A stretch of DNA of 25,548 bases, taken from NCBI GenBank assembly GCA_002431285.1, contig DJEF01000059.1:68920-94467 (forward strand), written 5' to 3'. The position numbers were made by a program, and so were the translations under genes. Shown here in pieces: positions 16,450-24,687 of the stretch. The notes below the pieces were generated by a model. It saw only the letters and a program-made list of their open reading frames with translations. It was not told where the DNA came from and searched no databases. The first letter of the stretch is position 1. Every line of letters begins with the position of its first letter. This stretch comes from Ruminococcaceae bacterium UBA5905. GTDB lineage: Bacteria > Bacillota > Clostridia > Oscillospirales > Acutalibacteraceae.

Positions 16450-17396
16450 CAGTTGTCCGCCTCCGGATCCTCCGGGATCACCGCCTTGAGGGAGGCGATG
16501 GCGCATTCGATCATGCTGTCGTCCGGCTCCCGGGTGGTCAGATGCTGGAGCCATATACCGGGGGCGGAGATGACCCGGGTGAACCCGTTATCCTTGCGTC
16601 CGGCCAGCTTGATCAGCTCATAGCCCACGCCCACCGTCAGCGGGATCAGCAGCAGCTTCACCACCGTGCGCAGCCAGGGGGTGGAGATGGGAATGAGGAT
16701 GGAAATGACGATCCCCACCAACAGCATGAGGATGAGGAACGAGGTGCCGCAGCGGGGATGGAACCGCCGCTGCATCCGCACATTCTCCACTGTCAGCTCC
16801 AGCCCCTTTTCGTAGCAGAAGATGCTCTTATGCTCCGCGCCGTGATACTCGAAGGTGCGGCGGATATCCTTCATCCGGCTGACCGCCAGCAGGTATATAA
16901 GGAAAATCACGATCCGCAGCAGCCCCTCAAAGATGCCCCGGATATAGGTATGGTTGAGGGCGGGGACCGCCCGGCACAGCCAGCTGAACAGCTGGATGGG
17001 CAGCCACATGAACAGCACCAGCGCCAGCGCCACCCCCAAAACGGTGGCAACGATCATCATACCGCTCATCAGCGCAGAATCCTTTTTCTGCTGCTTCGGG
17101 TCGGGCTTCTCCCCCTCCTTCAGCTCCTCCTCCATGCCGCTCAGCTCCGCCGAGCGCATCAGGCATTTGTAGCCGATCTTCATGGAGTCGATGAAATTGA
17201 ACAGCCCCCGCACAAAAGGCCAGCGGGTGAACGCCGGGCGGTGATTGGTCGGGTTCTCCCATTCCTCCATGGCGATCTCGCCGGTGGGGGTGCGCACCGC
17301 CATGGCGGTCTTTTCCGGCCCCCGCATCATCACGCCCTCGATCAGCGCCTGTCCGCCGATGGAGGTTTTCTTCAGAATTTCCTGTTTGTCTGCCAT
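16446..17396 (-). CDS. DUF1385 family membrane protein
   Basis: 316 residues. It belongs to the DUF1385 (YqhQ-like) family, widespread in Firmicutes near prmC/prfA and of unproven function. Signature segments: IGGQALIEGVMMRGPEKTA near the N-terminus, RPAFTRWPFVRGLFNFIDSM, then the membrane core with hydrophobic stretches around 110-140, 155-175 and 220-265, enclosing YHGAEHKSIFCYEKG and RFHPRCGTSFL, whose His, Cys and Glu residues are conserved and could bind metal. The ATG at 17396 is chosen (AAAGGA upstream) over a TTG one codon earlier. It is translationally coupled to prmC through a four-base overlap. Confidence 0.93.
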   Translation of the reverse strand: MADKQEILKKTSIGGQALIEGVMMRGPEKTAMAVRTPTGEIAMEEWENPTNHRPAFTRWPFVRGLFNFIDSMKIGYKCLMRSAELSGMEEELKEGEKPDPKQQKKDSALMSGMMIVATVLGVALALVLFMWLPIQLFSWLCRAVPALNHTYIRGIFEGLLRIVIFLIYLLAVSRMKDIRRTFEYHGAEHKSIFCYEKGLELTVENVRMQRRFHPRCGTSFLILMLLVGIVISILIPISTPWLRTVVKLLLIPLTVGVGYELIKLAGRKDNGFTRVISAPGIWLQHLTTREPDDSMIECAIASLKAVIPEDPEADNW

Positions 17397-17431
17397 CAAT
17401 GTCCGTTCCTTTCTTTCTCAAATCATCCTGC

Positions 17432-17464
17432 AAAGACCGCCCGACGCGGGCACAGGCTTTGCGG
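17432..17464 (-). repeat. Compound hairpin upstream of the DUF1385 gene
   Basis: Outer arms GCAAAG and CTTTGC enclose an inner GCCCG/CGGGC stem. It lies between the histidine kinase and the DUF1385 gene. No T-run follows on the minus strand; its role is unclear. Confidence 0.45.
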
Positions 17465-17485
17465 GACGGAAACACCCTGTCTGCC

Positions 17486-17507
17486 CCTGCCGGGCGCGCC
17501 CGGCAGG
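17486..17507. repeat. 22-bp perfect palindrome after the histidine kinase gene
   Basis: CCTGCCGGGCG and its exact complement abut with no loop, 25 bases beyond the histidine kinase stop. As RNA it would form a strong hairpin with a tiny loop. No T-run follows, so it may be a pause or mRNA-end element or a protein-binding site. Confidence 0.6.
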
Positions 17508-17532
17508 AAGGGAGGCTGTCACAACGACCGGC

Positions 17533-18947
17533 TCATTCCGATTCGGCAACCGGCAGCAGCACCGTCACGGCGGTGCCTACCCCCGGCTCGCTGTCCAGCT
17601 CCATCCGGCCGCCGTGGAGCCGGACGATCTCCTCCACCAGCGCCAGCCCGATGCCGGAGCCGGGGTTGGAAGGGTCGGTCTGATAAAATTTTTGCCGCAC
17701 CCGGGGCAGCTCCTCCGGCGCAATGCCCACTCCGGTATCGCTGATGACCACCTGCACCCGACCGGGCAGCTGGGCGGCCTCTACCCGAATACGCCCGCCC
17801 TGAGGGGTGTATTTCACGGCGTTATCCAGCAGATTCACAAACACCTGCCGCAGACGGGCGGGATCCCCCCACACCGGCTGCAGCGTTTCGCCGCCGGCGT
17901 ATTCCAGACTCAGCCCCGCACGGGTCGTCCGATCCCGGAACAGGAACACCGCCTCCTCCAGCTCCGCCAGCACATCCAGCCGCTGGCGCTTGAGCACGAT
18001 ATGGCCGCTCTCCATGCGGGAAAAGTCCAGCAGCTCCTCCACCAGTCCGCTGAGGCGCTCCGCCTCCTTGCCGATGACCGCCAGCCCCCGGCTGACCAGC
18101 TCCCGGTCCTCCGGATAGGACTGGAGCGTTTCGCTCCAGCCCTTGATGGCGGTGAGCGGGGTGCGCAGCTCGTGGGAAACGGAGGACAGAAACTCGTTCT
18201 TCATCTTTTCGGTGGCGCCGATCTCCTCCGCCATGAAATTGATGGTATCGCACAGGTCGCCGATCTCGTCGTTATAGCGTTTTTGCAGCCGGGCGTCGTA
18301 TTCACCCATAGCGATGCGCTGAGCGGTGCGGCCGATGGCGGTGACGGGATTGACAATGGAGCGGATGAAATAGGAGCCGGACAGAGAGACAAAAAACACC
18401 ACCAGCATAATAAACCCAAAGATCACCAGCGCCAGCAGCCATATCTGCCGATTCACCATCCGCAGGGACACCACATACCGCAGTCCCCCCACCCGGGAGT
18501 TGTTTTTGTCGGTCTCGTCCACCGTCAGCGCCATGATCGGCTCCCCGGCGTCGTTGCGCCCCCGCCACAGGCGGCTGCCGGAGGGCAGCGTTTCCTCCCG
18601 GCCGTTGCGGGGCGCCGTCATGGGCGCAAACCCTGTGGAGGACAGCAGCACCGAGCCGTTGGCGTCCAGCACCTGCAGCTCCATCTTGTCCTTATCGGTG
18701 AAATAGGCGATCAGCTCCCGGCTGCGCGCCTGCCAGGTCTGGGATTCGGCGGTCTCGGACAGCTCCAGCGTGCGCTGATACAGCTCCGCCCGGCTTTCCA
18801 GCGCGCTCTGCACGCTCTGATAATAGTAATACCGCAGCATGAAGGCAAACGCCCCCTCCAGCAGCAGCAGGAACAGGACGATGATGCCGAAAGCGTTGCG
18901 TATCCACCGGCGGGTCAGGCTATTGCGCTGGCTGCGGGACCGCTCCC

Positions 18948-18960
<13 letters not shown>
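17533..18960 (-). CDS. Sensor histidine kinase (two-component system)
   Basis: 475-residue membrane kinase. TM1 (about 23-42), an extracytoplasmic sensor domain (about 43-172, unrecognised, PAS/Cache-like in size), TM2 (about 173-195), HAMP (about 196-248), HisKA with the phospho-accepting H263 in SSVSHELRTPLTAIKGW, then the ATPase domain with N-box NLLDNAVKYT (N380), G1 DTGVGI (408-413) and G2 GSGIGLA (434-440). The ATG at 18960 is taken; a TTG six codons earlier is also in frame. The gene overlaps the end of the response-regulator gene by 13 bases. The stimulus is unknown, but the operon's lipoprotein is a candidate accessory. Confidence 0.95.
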
Positions 18961-19646
<686 letters not shown>

Positions 19647-19662
19647 CGGGAACCCGCTCCTT

Positions 19663-20973
19663 TCAACTGTCCAGTCTTGTGACCATATACTGTACGGCGT
19701 CGGAGGTCAGCTGCGTCTCGTCGAACCGCGCCATACACCCGGCGCGCTCCTCCGTCGGCATATACAGCCAGACATATCCGCTCTCCGCCGGCAGAGAGCT
19801 GCCGATCCGCAGCTGCAGCCACACCTCATTGGTGTCCTCCCGGCAAAAGGAGAGGACACGCACATCCGCATTATAGGCCGTGGTCAGCCCCTGCCGCCGG
19901 GTCTCGTCCAGCGTCACCTGATAGCCGTCCTGCCGATTCACCACCGTGTACAGCTGGTCGCTCCAGGTGCCGGTGCCGTAATCCCAGGAACGCCACGTGG
20001 TGAGATAGGCATAATCCGGCAGATCCTTTCCCGGCGTATAGCCGGGCAGGGGTTGGCTGCGGGGGATCTCCGTCAGCCCGTCCCCGTTCACATCCCGGGA
20101 GGACAGCCCCGACTGACGGGCGGTGCCCTCGGTGGTGTTGGTGGTGGCGTTATAAAAAGGGGTGCGCAGCTTCCCGTACTCATACAGCACCAGCTCGGTG
20201 ACGGTGATGCCGCCGCTTTTCTGTCCGTCCACAAACACGCCGGACACCCCCCGCCCCAACCGACACAGCGCCATGGCGCCGAACTGCTGGATATACCCGT
20301 CCATGGGGGCGGTGTCCACATCCAGCAACACGCCGCTCTCCAACCGGGTCAGGGTCGCCGTCACCCGGTTATCGGCGGCAGTGCGCAGCAGCAGCAGATC
20401 CTCCTGCCCGGTGCCGGTCACATCCCCGACAAACAGGCTGGCATACAGCCGCTCCTTGGACACGACGGTCAGGCCGCCGCCGATGGAGAACAGCGCCAGC
20501 CGGTGCTCCCGGCTGTTGTAGGTGTCCCAGCCGGTGATCAGCTCCAGCTGGTTATCCCCGTCCAGATCGGAAAACTGCACCTGCAGCACCCGGCTGCCGA
20601 AGCCCGTGCGGTCCCCCACCGACACCCATTCTCCGGCGGTGCGCCGCAGCAGGTTCACATGGGTCTCATCCGCATCGGGGAGACTGTAAAAGGCCACCGC
20701 CATAGCGGGAGAACCCACACCGTCCGCCAGCGGAGTGCCGGTCTCGTCGCAGAGGATGAAAGCGGAGGTATAGTTCCCCTCCGTCGGATACTGGAGGGTG
20801 TAGCGCACCCCGGTCTTGCCGCTGTCTCGGATATAGGTCTCCAGCGCCTGCTGGATGGCCTGCTGCTCCCCCTGCGCCTTGGGCGGCTGCAAAAAGGACT
20901 CCACATCCAGACTGCACCCGCCGAGACACAGCGCAATCGCCAGCAGCAGCGCCGTCCACCGTAGCCGTTTCAT
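19663..20973 (-). CDS. Lipoprotein with FG-GAP/VCBS-like acidic loops, co-operonic with a two-component system
   Basis: 436 residues. A type II signal peptide (MKRLRWTALLLAIALCLGGC) has a lipobox with modified C20, so the mature protein is anchored on the outer face of the membrane. Three calcium-type loops, DLDGDNQLE (about 136-144), DVTGTGQED (about 184-192) and DVNGDGLTE (about 294-302), resemble FG-GAP/VCBS propeller blades. The overall length fits a beta-propeller. GGAGG precedes the start at 20973, rejecting a longer reading. It is first in an operon with the response regulator and kinase and has its own promoter. It may present a ligand to, or sense envelope state for, the kinase; that is inference from position. 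Confidence 0.85.
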   Translation of the reverse strand: MKRLRWTALLLAIALCLGGCSLDVESFLQPPKAQGEQQAIQQALETYIRDSGKTGVRYTLQYPTEGNYTSAFILCDETGTPLADGVGSPAMAVAFYSLPDADETHVNLLRRTAGEWVSVGDRTGFGSRVLQVQFSDLDGDNQLELITGWDTYNSREHRLALFSIGGGLTVVSKERLYASLFVGDVTGTGQEDLLLLRTAADNRVTATLTRLESGVLLDVDTAPMDGYIQQFGAMALCRLGRGVSGVFVDGQKSGGITVTELVLYEYGKLRTPFYNATTNTTEGTARQSGLSSRDVNGDGLTEIPRSQPLPGYTPGKDLPDYAYLTTWRSWDYGTGTWSDQLYTVVNRQDGYQVTLDETRRQGLTTAYNADVRVLSFCREDTNEVWLQLRIGSSLPAESGYVWLYMPTEERAGCMARFDETQLTSDAVQYMVTRLDS

Positions 20974-21051
20974 GGAGTCCCTCCCTCGCCCGTATTTTTC
21001 CGGCGGCGCCGGGCGGAATCCCACCCGGTGTCACATCTATATACAAGGGTA

Positions 21052-21080
21052 AGTATACCATAGGTTGTCGACGCCTGCAA
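21052..21080 (-). promoter_or_regulatory. SigA-type promoter of the lipoprotein/two-component operon
   Basis: On the minus strand, -35 TTGCAG (21075-21080) and -10 TATACT (21052-21057), with a 17-base spacer and TGG before the -10 (extended -10). The leader is about 70 bases long. Confidence 0.8.
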
Positions 21081-21195
21081 GTCCTCTCCCGCAATTCCGC
21101 CGAATTTGTTTGAAAGCCCGGTGCGCCCGCCGTAACGTCACCGCGTATAACGCTCACCCATTGGGCGCACGGCAAAAGCGGAAACACCCCCACAT

Positions 21196-21236
21196 AAAAA
21201 GCAGCCGGTGCGCTGCAAATCAGCACACCGACTGCT
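21196..21236 (-). terminator. Intrinsic terminator of the dockerin/cohesin operon
   Basis: On the minus strand, AGCAG-T-CGGTG and CACCG-G-CTGCT arms surround a 15-base interior and are followed by TTTTTATG. It lies 15 bases beyond the stop of the cohesin-like surface protein gene. Confidence 0.85.
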
Positions 21237-21250
21237 GTCAGGAACGTTCG

Positions 21251-23020
21251 TTATTTGGCTTTTTTGCGGATCACCACCACGAGGACCGCCCCGCCGGCGG
21301 CCAGCACGATCGCCGCCAGCACAATGTATAATACCACCGACGTTTTCCCCCCGGCCGGTTCCTCGGCAGTCGGCGCATCCGTCGAAACATCTCCGGGCAC
21401 GTCATCCGACACGCCGTTGCCCAGCTTACCGATAGCCAGCTCGCCCAGCTTGGTCAGCTTGGCGGTCAGGGTTTTCCCGTCCGCGCTCACGGTGACCTCG
21501 ATCGGCTCGGCGGTGCCGTCGCTGGACAGCAGATACAGCGCCACATCCGTCCCGAATCCATCCGGAATCGGCAAGGTCACGGTCAACTCGCCATTCGGCT
21601 GTACATCCGCACCGTTCCGGGAGGCAGACACATCGTACAGCTTAAAGTCCTTGCAGGTGTCCTTCAGCACATTCTCCGCCGACGCATAGGAGGGGTTATC
21701 CTGCCCCAGCTCCTCCACGGACAGGGTCGTGCCTTCCGTGAACACCCCCGCATCCGCCTCAAAGATTGCGCCCGTGGCGTCGTCCTTCGCCGTGCAGGGA
21801 ATCACCTCGCTGGTGGTCTCACCACAGCGCTTGCACTTGCCCTCTTTCAGACCGGTGCTGCTGATGGTGGCCTCTTTCACAATGGTGGGATTCTCGAAAT
21901 CGTGTCCCAGCGCCTTGGTGGTGCGGCTTTCCGCCGCGCCGCAGGCAGAGCACTTCCGCTCCTGGGTGCCGCCCTCGGTGCAGGTAGCCGCCTTGGTATC
22001 CGCCCAGGCGCCGAATTTGTGCCCCTTCGCTTTCAGCGTGTTGGTGGTCGTCTGTCCGCAGCGGCTGCACTTACCGGTCTCCACGCCCGTTTCCGTGCAG
22101 GTAGGCTCTTTCGTCACCGTCGGGTTGGAAAAGCTGTGTCCCAGCGCATCCACCGCTTTTGTCTCTTTGTAGCCGCACTTGCCGCAGCTGCGCTGCTCCT
22201 CGCCCTTTTCGGTGCAGGTGGGCGCCTTGGTCTGGCTCCAGCCACCCATGGAATGTCCGGTGGCGTTCACGGTCTGATTTTCGGTTTTCCCGCAGACGGA
22301 GCAGGTCTTGGCGGTGGTGCCGGGGGCCGTGCAGGAGGGCTGCTTGGTGACGTGCCAATCCCCCCAGGTGTGAGCGTTGGTTTTGGCGACCGTTTCCGTC
22401 TTTTTCGCCCCGCACGCAGTGCAGGCATACTCCTTTGTGCCGGTCTCCTTGCAGGTGGCCGCCTTGACGACCGTACCGCCGTTCCAGGTATGTCCGGAGG
22501 TTTCCACATAGCCGCAGGCGGAGCAGGTGCGCTGGTGCTGGCTGTCGTTCAGTTTGGTGTAAGCCGAGTAATTATGTGAGCTGCAGGCAATTTTCACCGT
22601 CTTTGTGGGGGTGACATTCATAATATCATTGGAACCGTTTCTGGCAATAAAATTCACGCTGACCGTATGCGCATTGGCAGAAGCGGTCTTGGCTTTCAGA
22701 ACCAGCTTGAAAACATCCCCGTTGATATTGGGAGAATTCAATCCTCCCAGAACGCCCTTGTTCGTTGCGGTGTCAAACCTGTTCAGCGAACCGTTTTTCA
22801 GCCACGTCGCCGAAACAAGTTCAAAAGCATCGTCAAAGTTCACCGCAACGGCAACAGACGTTGCGTCGCCGCAACCGCTGACATTCAGGATAAATTCTAC
22901 GGTTGAACCGTCCGTTGTCGATGCGTTTTCGTTAAGTGTCGCCGTTCCAGCAGCATAAGCAGGAACGCAGAGGATAAGCATAAAGCAGACGCAGAAGAGT
23001 AAACTGATTACCTTTTTCAT
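21251..23020 (-). CDS. Membrane-anchored surface protein: cohesin-like domain plus seven CxxC repeats
   Basis: 589 residues. Signal peptide 1-24 (cleavage near AYAA). Residues about 25-145 follow the cohesin/CBM-fold pattern (TVEFILNVSG, VAVAVNFDDAFELVSATW, GDVFKLVLKAKT, HTVSVNF). Residues 146-408 hold seven units with CxxC at 166, 200, 240, 279, 318, 357 and 396 (five of six spacings 39-40), each followed by a GH-type turn and most by a TC-E-G segment; they look like metal-binding or disulfide modules. An Ig-like domain (about 409-535) precedes a Thr/Pro/Glu linker and a C-terminal TM (about 560-583) with an RKKAK tail. No LPXTG is present. The start at 23020 has AAGGGAG eight bases upstream. 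Sixteen bases separate it from the dockerin gene, so it is a plausible docking partner. The cohesin call is pattern-based and not proven. Confidence 0.8.
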   Translation of the reverse strand: MKKVISLLFCVCFMLILCVPAYAAGTATLNENASTTDGSTVEFILNVSGCGDATSVAVAVNFDDAFELVSATWLKNGSLNRFDTATNKGVLGGLNSPNINGDVFKLVLKAKTASANAHTVSVNFIARNGSNDIMNVTPTKTVKIACSSHNYSAYTKLNDSQHQRTCSACGYVETSGHTWNGGTVVKAATCKETGTKEYACTACGAKKTETVAKTNAHTWGDWHVTKQPSCTAPGTTAKTCSVCGKTENQTVNATGHSMGGWSQTKAPTCTEKGEEQRSCGKCGYKETKAVDALGHSFSNPTVTKEPTCTETGVETGKCSRCGQTTTNTLKAKGHKFGAWADTKAATCTEGGTQERKCSACGAAESRTTKALGHDFENPTIVKEATISSTGLKEGKCKRCGETTSEVIPCTAKDDATGAIFEADAGVFTEGTTLSVEELGQDNPSYASAENVLKDTCKDFKLYDVSASRNGADVQPNGELTVTLPIPDGFGTDVALYLLSSDGTAEPIEVTVSADGKTLTAKLTKLGELAIGKLGNGVSDDVPGDVSTDAPTAEEPAGGKTSVVLYIVLAAIVLAAGGAVLVVVIRKKAK

Positions 23021-23036
23021 TTTCAAAACTCCCTTT

Positions 23037-24677
23037 TCACTGTATTGGGTATTCATCCGGGAAAAATGTATACATCAGCAAGTATACGGCATCCGCATCT
23101 GTCACTTTTCCATCGCCGTCAAAGTCACAATCTTGATTGACCGGGTAGTCATCCGGGAAAAACGTATGCATCAGCAGATATACCGCATCCGCATCGGTGA
23201 TAACGTAATTGCCATCAAGATTACCGGGGTGATTTATACATTTTGAATTAAAGTGGATAAATGCGTACATTAATGGATTAGATGAAACTGTATTCGAAAA
23301 CACCCTAAAATTGTCCCATTCTTGCTGACTTCCTTCAAAGTAAACATCTTTCAGTTTATTGCAGCCATCAAAGACACTGCATTTAAGTCCTGTCACGCTG
23401 TCCGGTATCGTTACGCTTGTCAGTCCCGTGCAGTTGGAAAACGCGCCCTTGCCTACGCTGATCGCGCCGTCCGGGATAGTGATGCTTATCAGTCCTGTAC
23501 AGCCGGAAAAAGCATCCTCGCCTATGTTGGTTACACTATTCGGAATAGTTATGCTTGTAAGTCCTGTGCAACTAGAAAAAGCCTTATCGCTTATACTTGT
23601 AATGCTGTCTGGAATAGTAACACTCGCCAATCCTGTACAGCCGGAAAAAGCGCCCTCGCCTACGCTGGTTACGCTGTTCGGAATAGTTATGCTTGTAAGT
23701 CCTGTACAGCCGGAAAAAGCTTTATCGCTTATGCTTGTAACACTGTCCGGAATAGTAACACTCGCCAGTCCTGTACACCCGAGAAAAGCGTCCTTGCCTA
23801 TACCAGTTACGCCGTTCAGCATCATTACGCTTTTCAGTTCCGAGCAGTTGGCGAAGGCCGCCTCGTCTATACTGGTTACCCTGCTTGGTATCACTACTCT
23901 TTTCAGTCTTGTGCAATTGGCAAAAGCACCCTTGCCTATGCTAGTCACACTGTCCGGAATGGTAATGCTCGTAAGGCCTGTGCAACCGAAGAAAGTCCTA
24001 TATCTTACACTTGTAACGCCATCCGGTATCGTTACATTTCTGAGCCCTGTGCAGCCGGAAAAAGCCCTATCGCCTATACTTGTAACACTATCCGGTATTG
24101 TTACACTTGTAAGTCCTGTACAATCAGTAAAAGCGCCCTCATCTATACATGTAACGCTGTCCGGCATCGTTACACTTTCCAGTGTGCTTTCGCACACAAT
24201 TATTTGGCTGACCACCTTTTTTGAGCCTTCCGCAACATTTAGTTCTTTGATTCTGCAACCACTAAAAGCCCATTTACCTATACTTACAATACTATCGGGT
24301 ATGGTTATGCTCACAAGCCCCGTACAACCGTAAAAAGCATATTCCCCTATATTTGTAACACTGCCAGGTATCGTTACACTTGTAAGCCCCGTACAACCGG
24401 AAAAAACGGCATTGCCTATACTCGTTACACCGTCTTTAATAATAACTTTCGTCATACTTCCTCTCCATGGTGTATGTGAAAGATTGTTCCCGTTCCACTG
24501 ATAATTGCGCATTGTGCCGTTACCGCTTATAGTCAGTACTGTTCCATCCAATGTCCACGTACAATCGCCGGTTGTACCGCTGGCAGTAGCCGCATTTATA
24601 AGCAGTTGAAACCCACCCAACGGAATTGACATGGTCACAATCAGCAAAGAAATAAATATGGCGAATACCTTTTTCAT
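23037..24677 (-). CDS. Secreted BspA-type leucine-rich-repeat protein with C-terminal type I dockerin
   Basis: 546 residues. Signal peptide about 1-29. After a short N-terminal beta region (GDCTWTLDGTVLTISGNGTM) come about fifteen 23-residue LRR_5 repeats (about 75-445, consensus GCTGLTSVTIPDSVTSIGxxAF), a fold used by surface proteins for protein or host binding. The C-terminus (about 485-545) is a duplicated dockerin: NLDGNYVITDADAVYLLM and DFDGDGKVTDADAVYLLM, each an EF-hand-like calcium loop plus helix, with the ending FFPD(D/E)YP repeated. The first loop is degenerate (N at position 1, Y for G at 6). There is no catalytic domain. AGGAGGG precedes the start at 24677; ten bases separate it from the upstream two-TM gene. 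By eye it is AT-richer than the core genes. Confidence 0.92.
   Translation of the reverse strand: MKKVFAIFISLLIVTMSIPLGGFQLLINAATASGTTGDCTWTLDGTVLTISGNGTMRNYQWNGNNLSHTPWRGSMTKVIIKDGVTSIGNAVFSGCTGLTSVTIPGSVTNIGEYAFYGCTGLVSITIPDSIVSIGKWAFSGCRIKELNVAEGSKKVVSQIIVCESTLESVTMPDSVTCIDEGAFTDCTGLTSVTIPDSVTSIGDRAFSGCTGLRNVTIPDGVTSVRYRTFFGCTGLTSITIPDSVTSIGKGAFANCTRLKRVVIPSRVTSIDEAAFANCSELKSVMMLNGVTGIGKDAFLGCTGLASVTIPDSVTSISDKAFSGCTGLTSITIPNSVTSVGEGAFSGCTGLASVTIPDSITSISDKAFSSCTGLTSITIPNSVTNIGEDAFSGCTGLISITIPDGAISVGKGAFSNCTGLTSVTIPDSVTGLKCSVFDGCNKLKDVYFEGSQQEWDNFRVFSNTVSSNPLMYAFIHFNSKCINHPGNLDGNYVITDADAVYLLMHTFFPDDYPVNQDCDFDGDGKVTDADAVYLLMYTFFPDEYPIQ
23502..23777 (-). repeat. Tandem 138-bp duplication inside the LRR region
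   Basis: Positions 23640-23777 and 23502-23639 are two head-to-tail copies of a two-repeat (46-residue) block. By hand comparison about 120 of 138 bases agree, and the proteins read CTGLASVTIPDS(V/I)TSISDKAFS and onward in both. This suggests a recent duplication on top of the older 69-bp periodicity. Confidence 0.8.
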
Positions 24678-24687
24678 AATATCCCTC

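Noticed and set aside
21251..21345. Sortase LPXTG motif in the cohesin-like protein
   Set aside because: The expected position reads EEPAGGKTS, with no L-P-x-T-G or N-P-x-T-G. Only the TM and basic tail are present, so it is called a membrane anchor.
23322..24333. Plus-strand repetitive frames across the LRR region, and the thought of a CRISPR array
   Set aside because: The 69-bp periodicity is the coding repeat of the LRR protein. Units are contiguous and diverged, with no identical repeats alternating with unique spacers.
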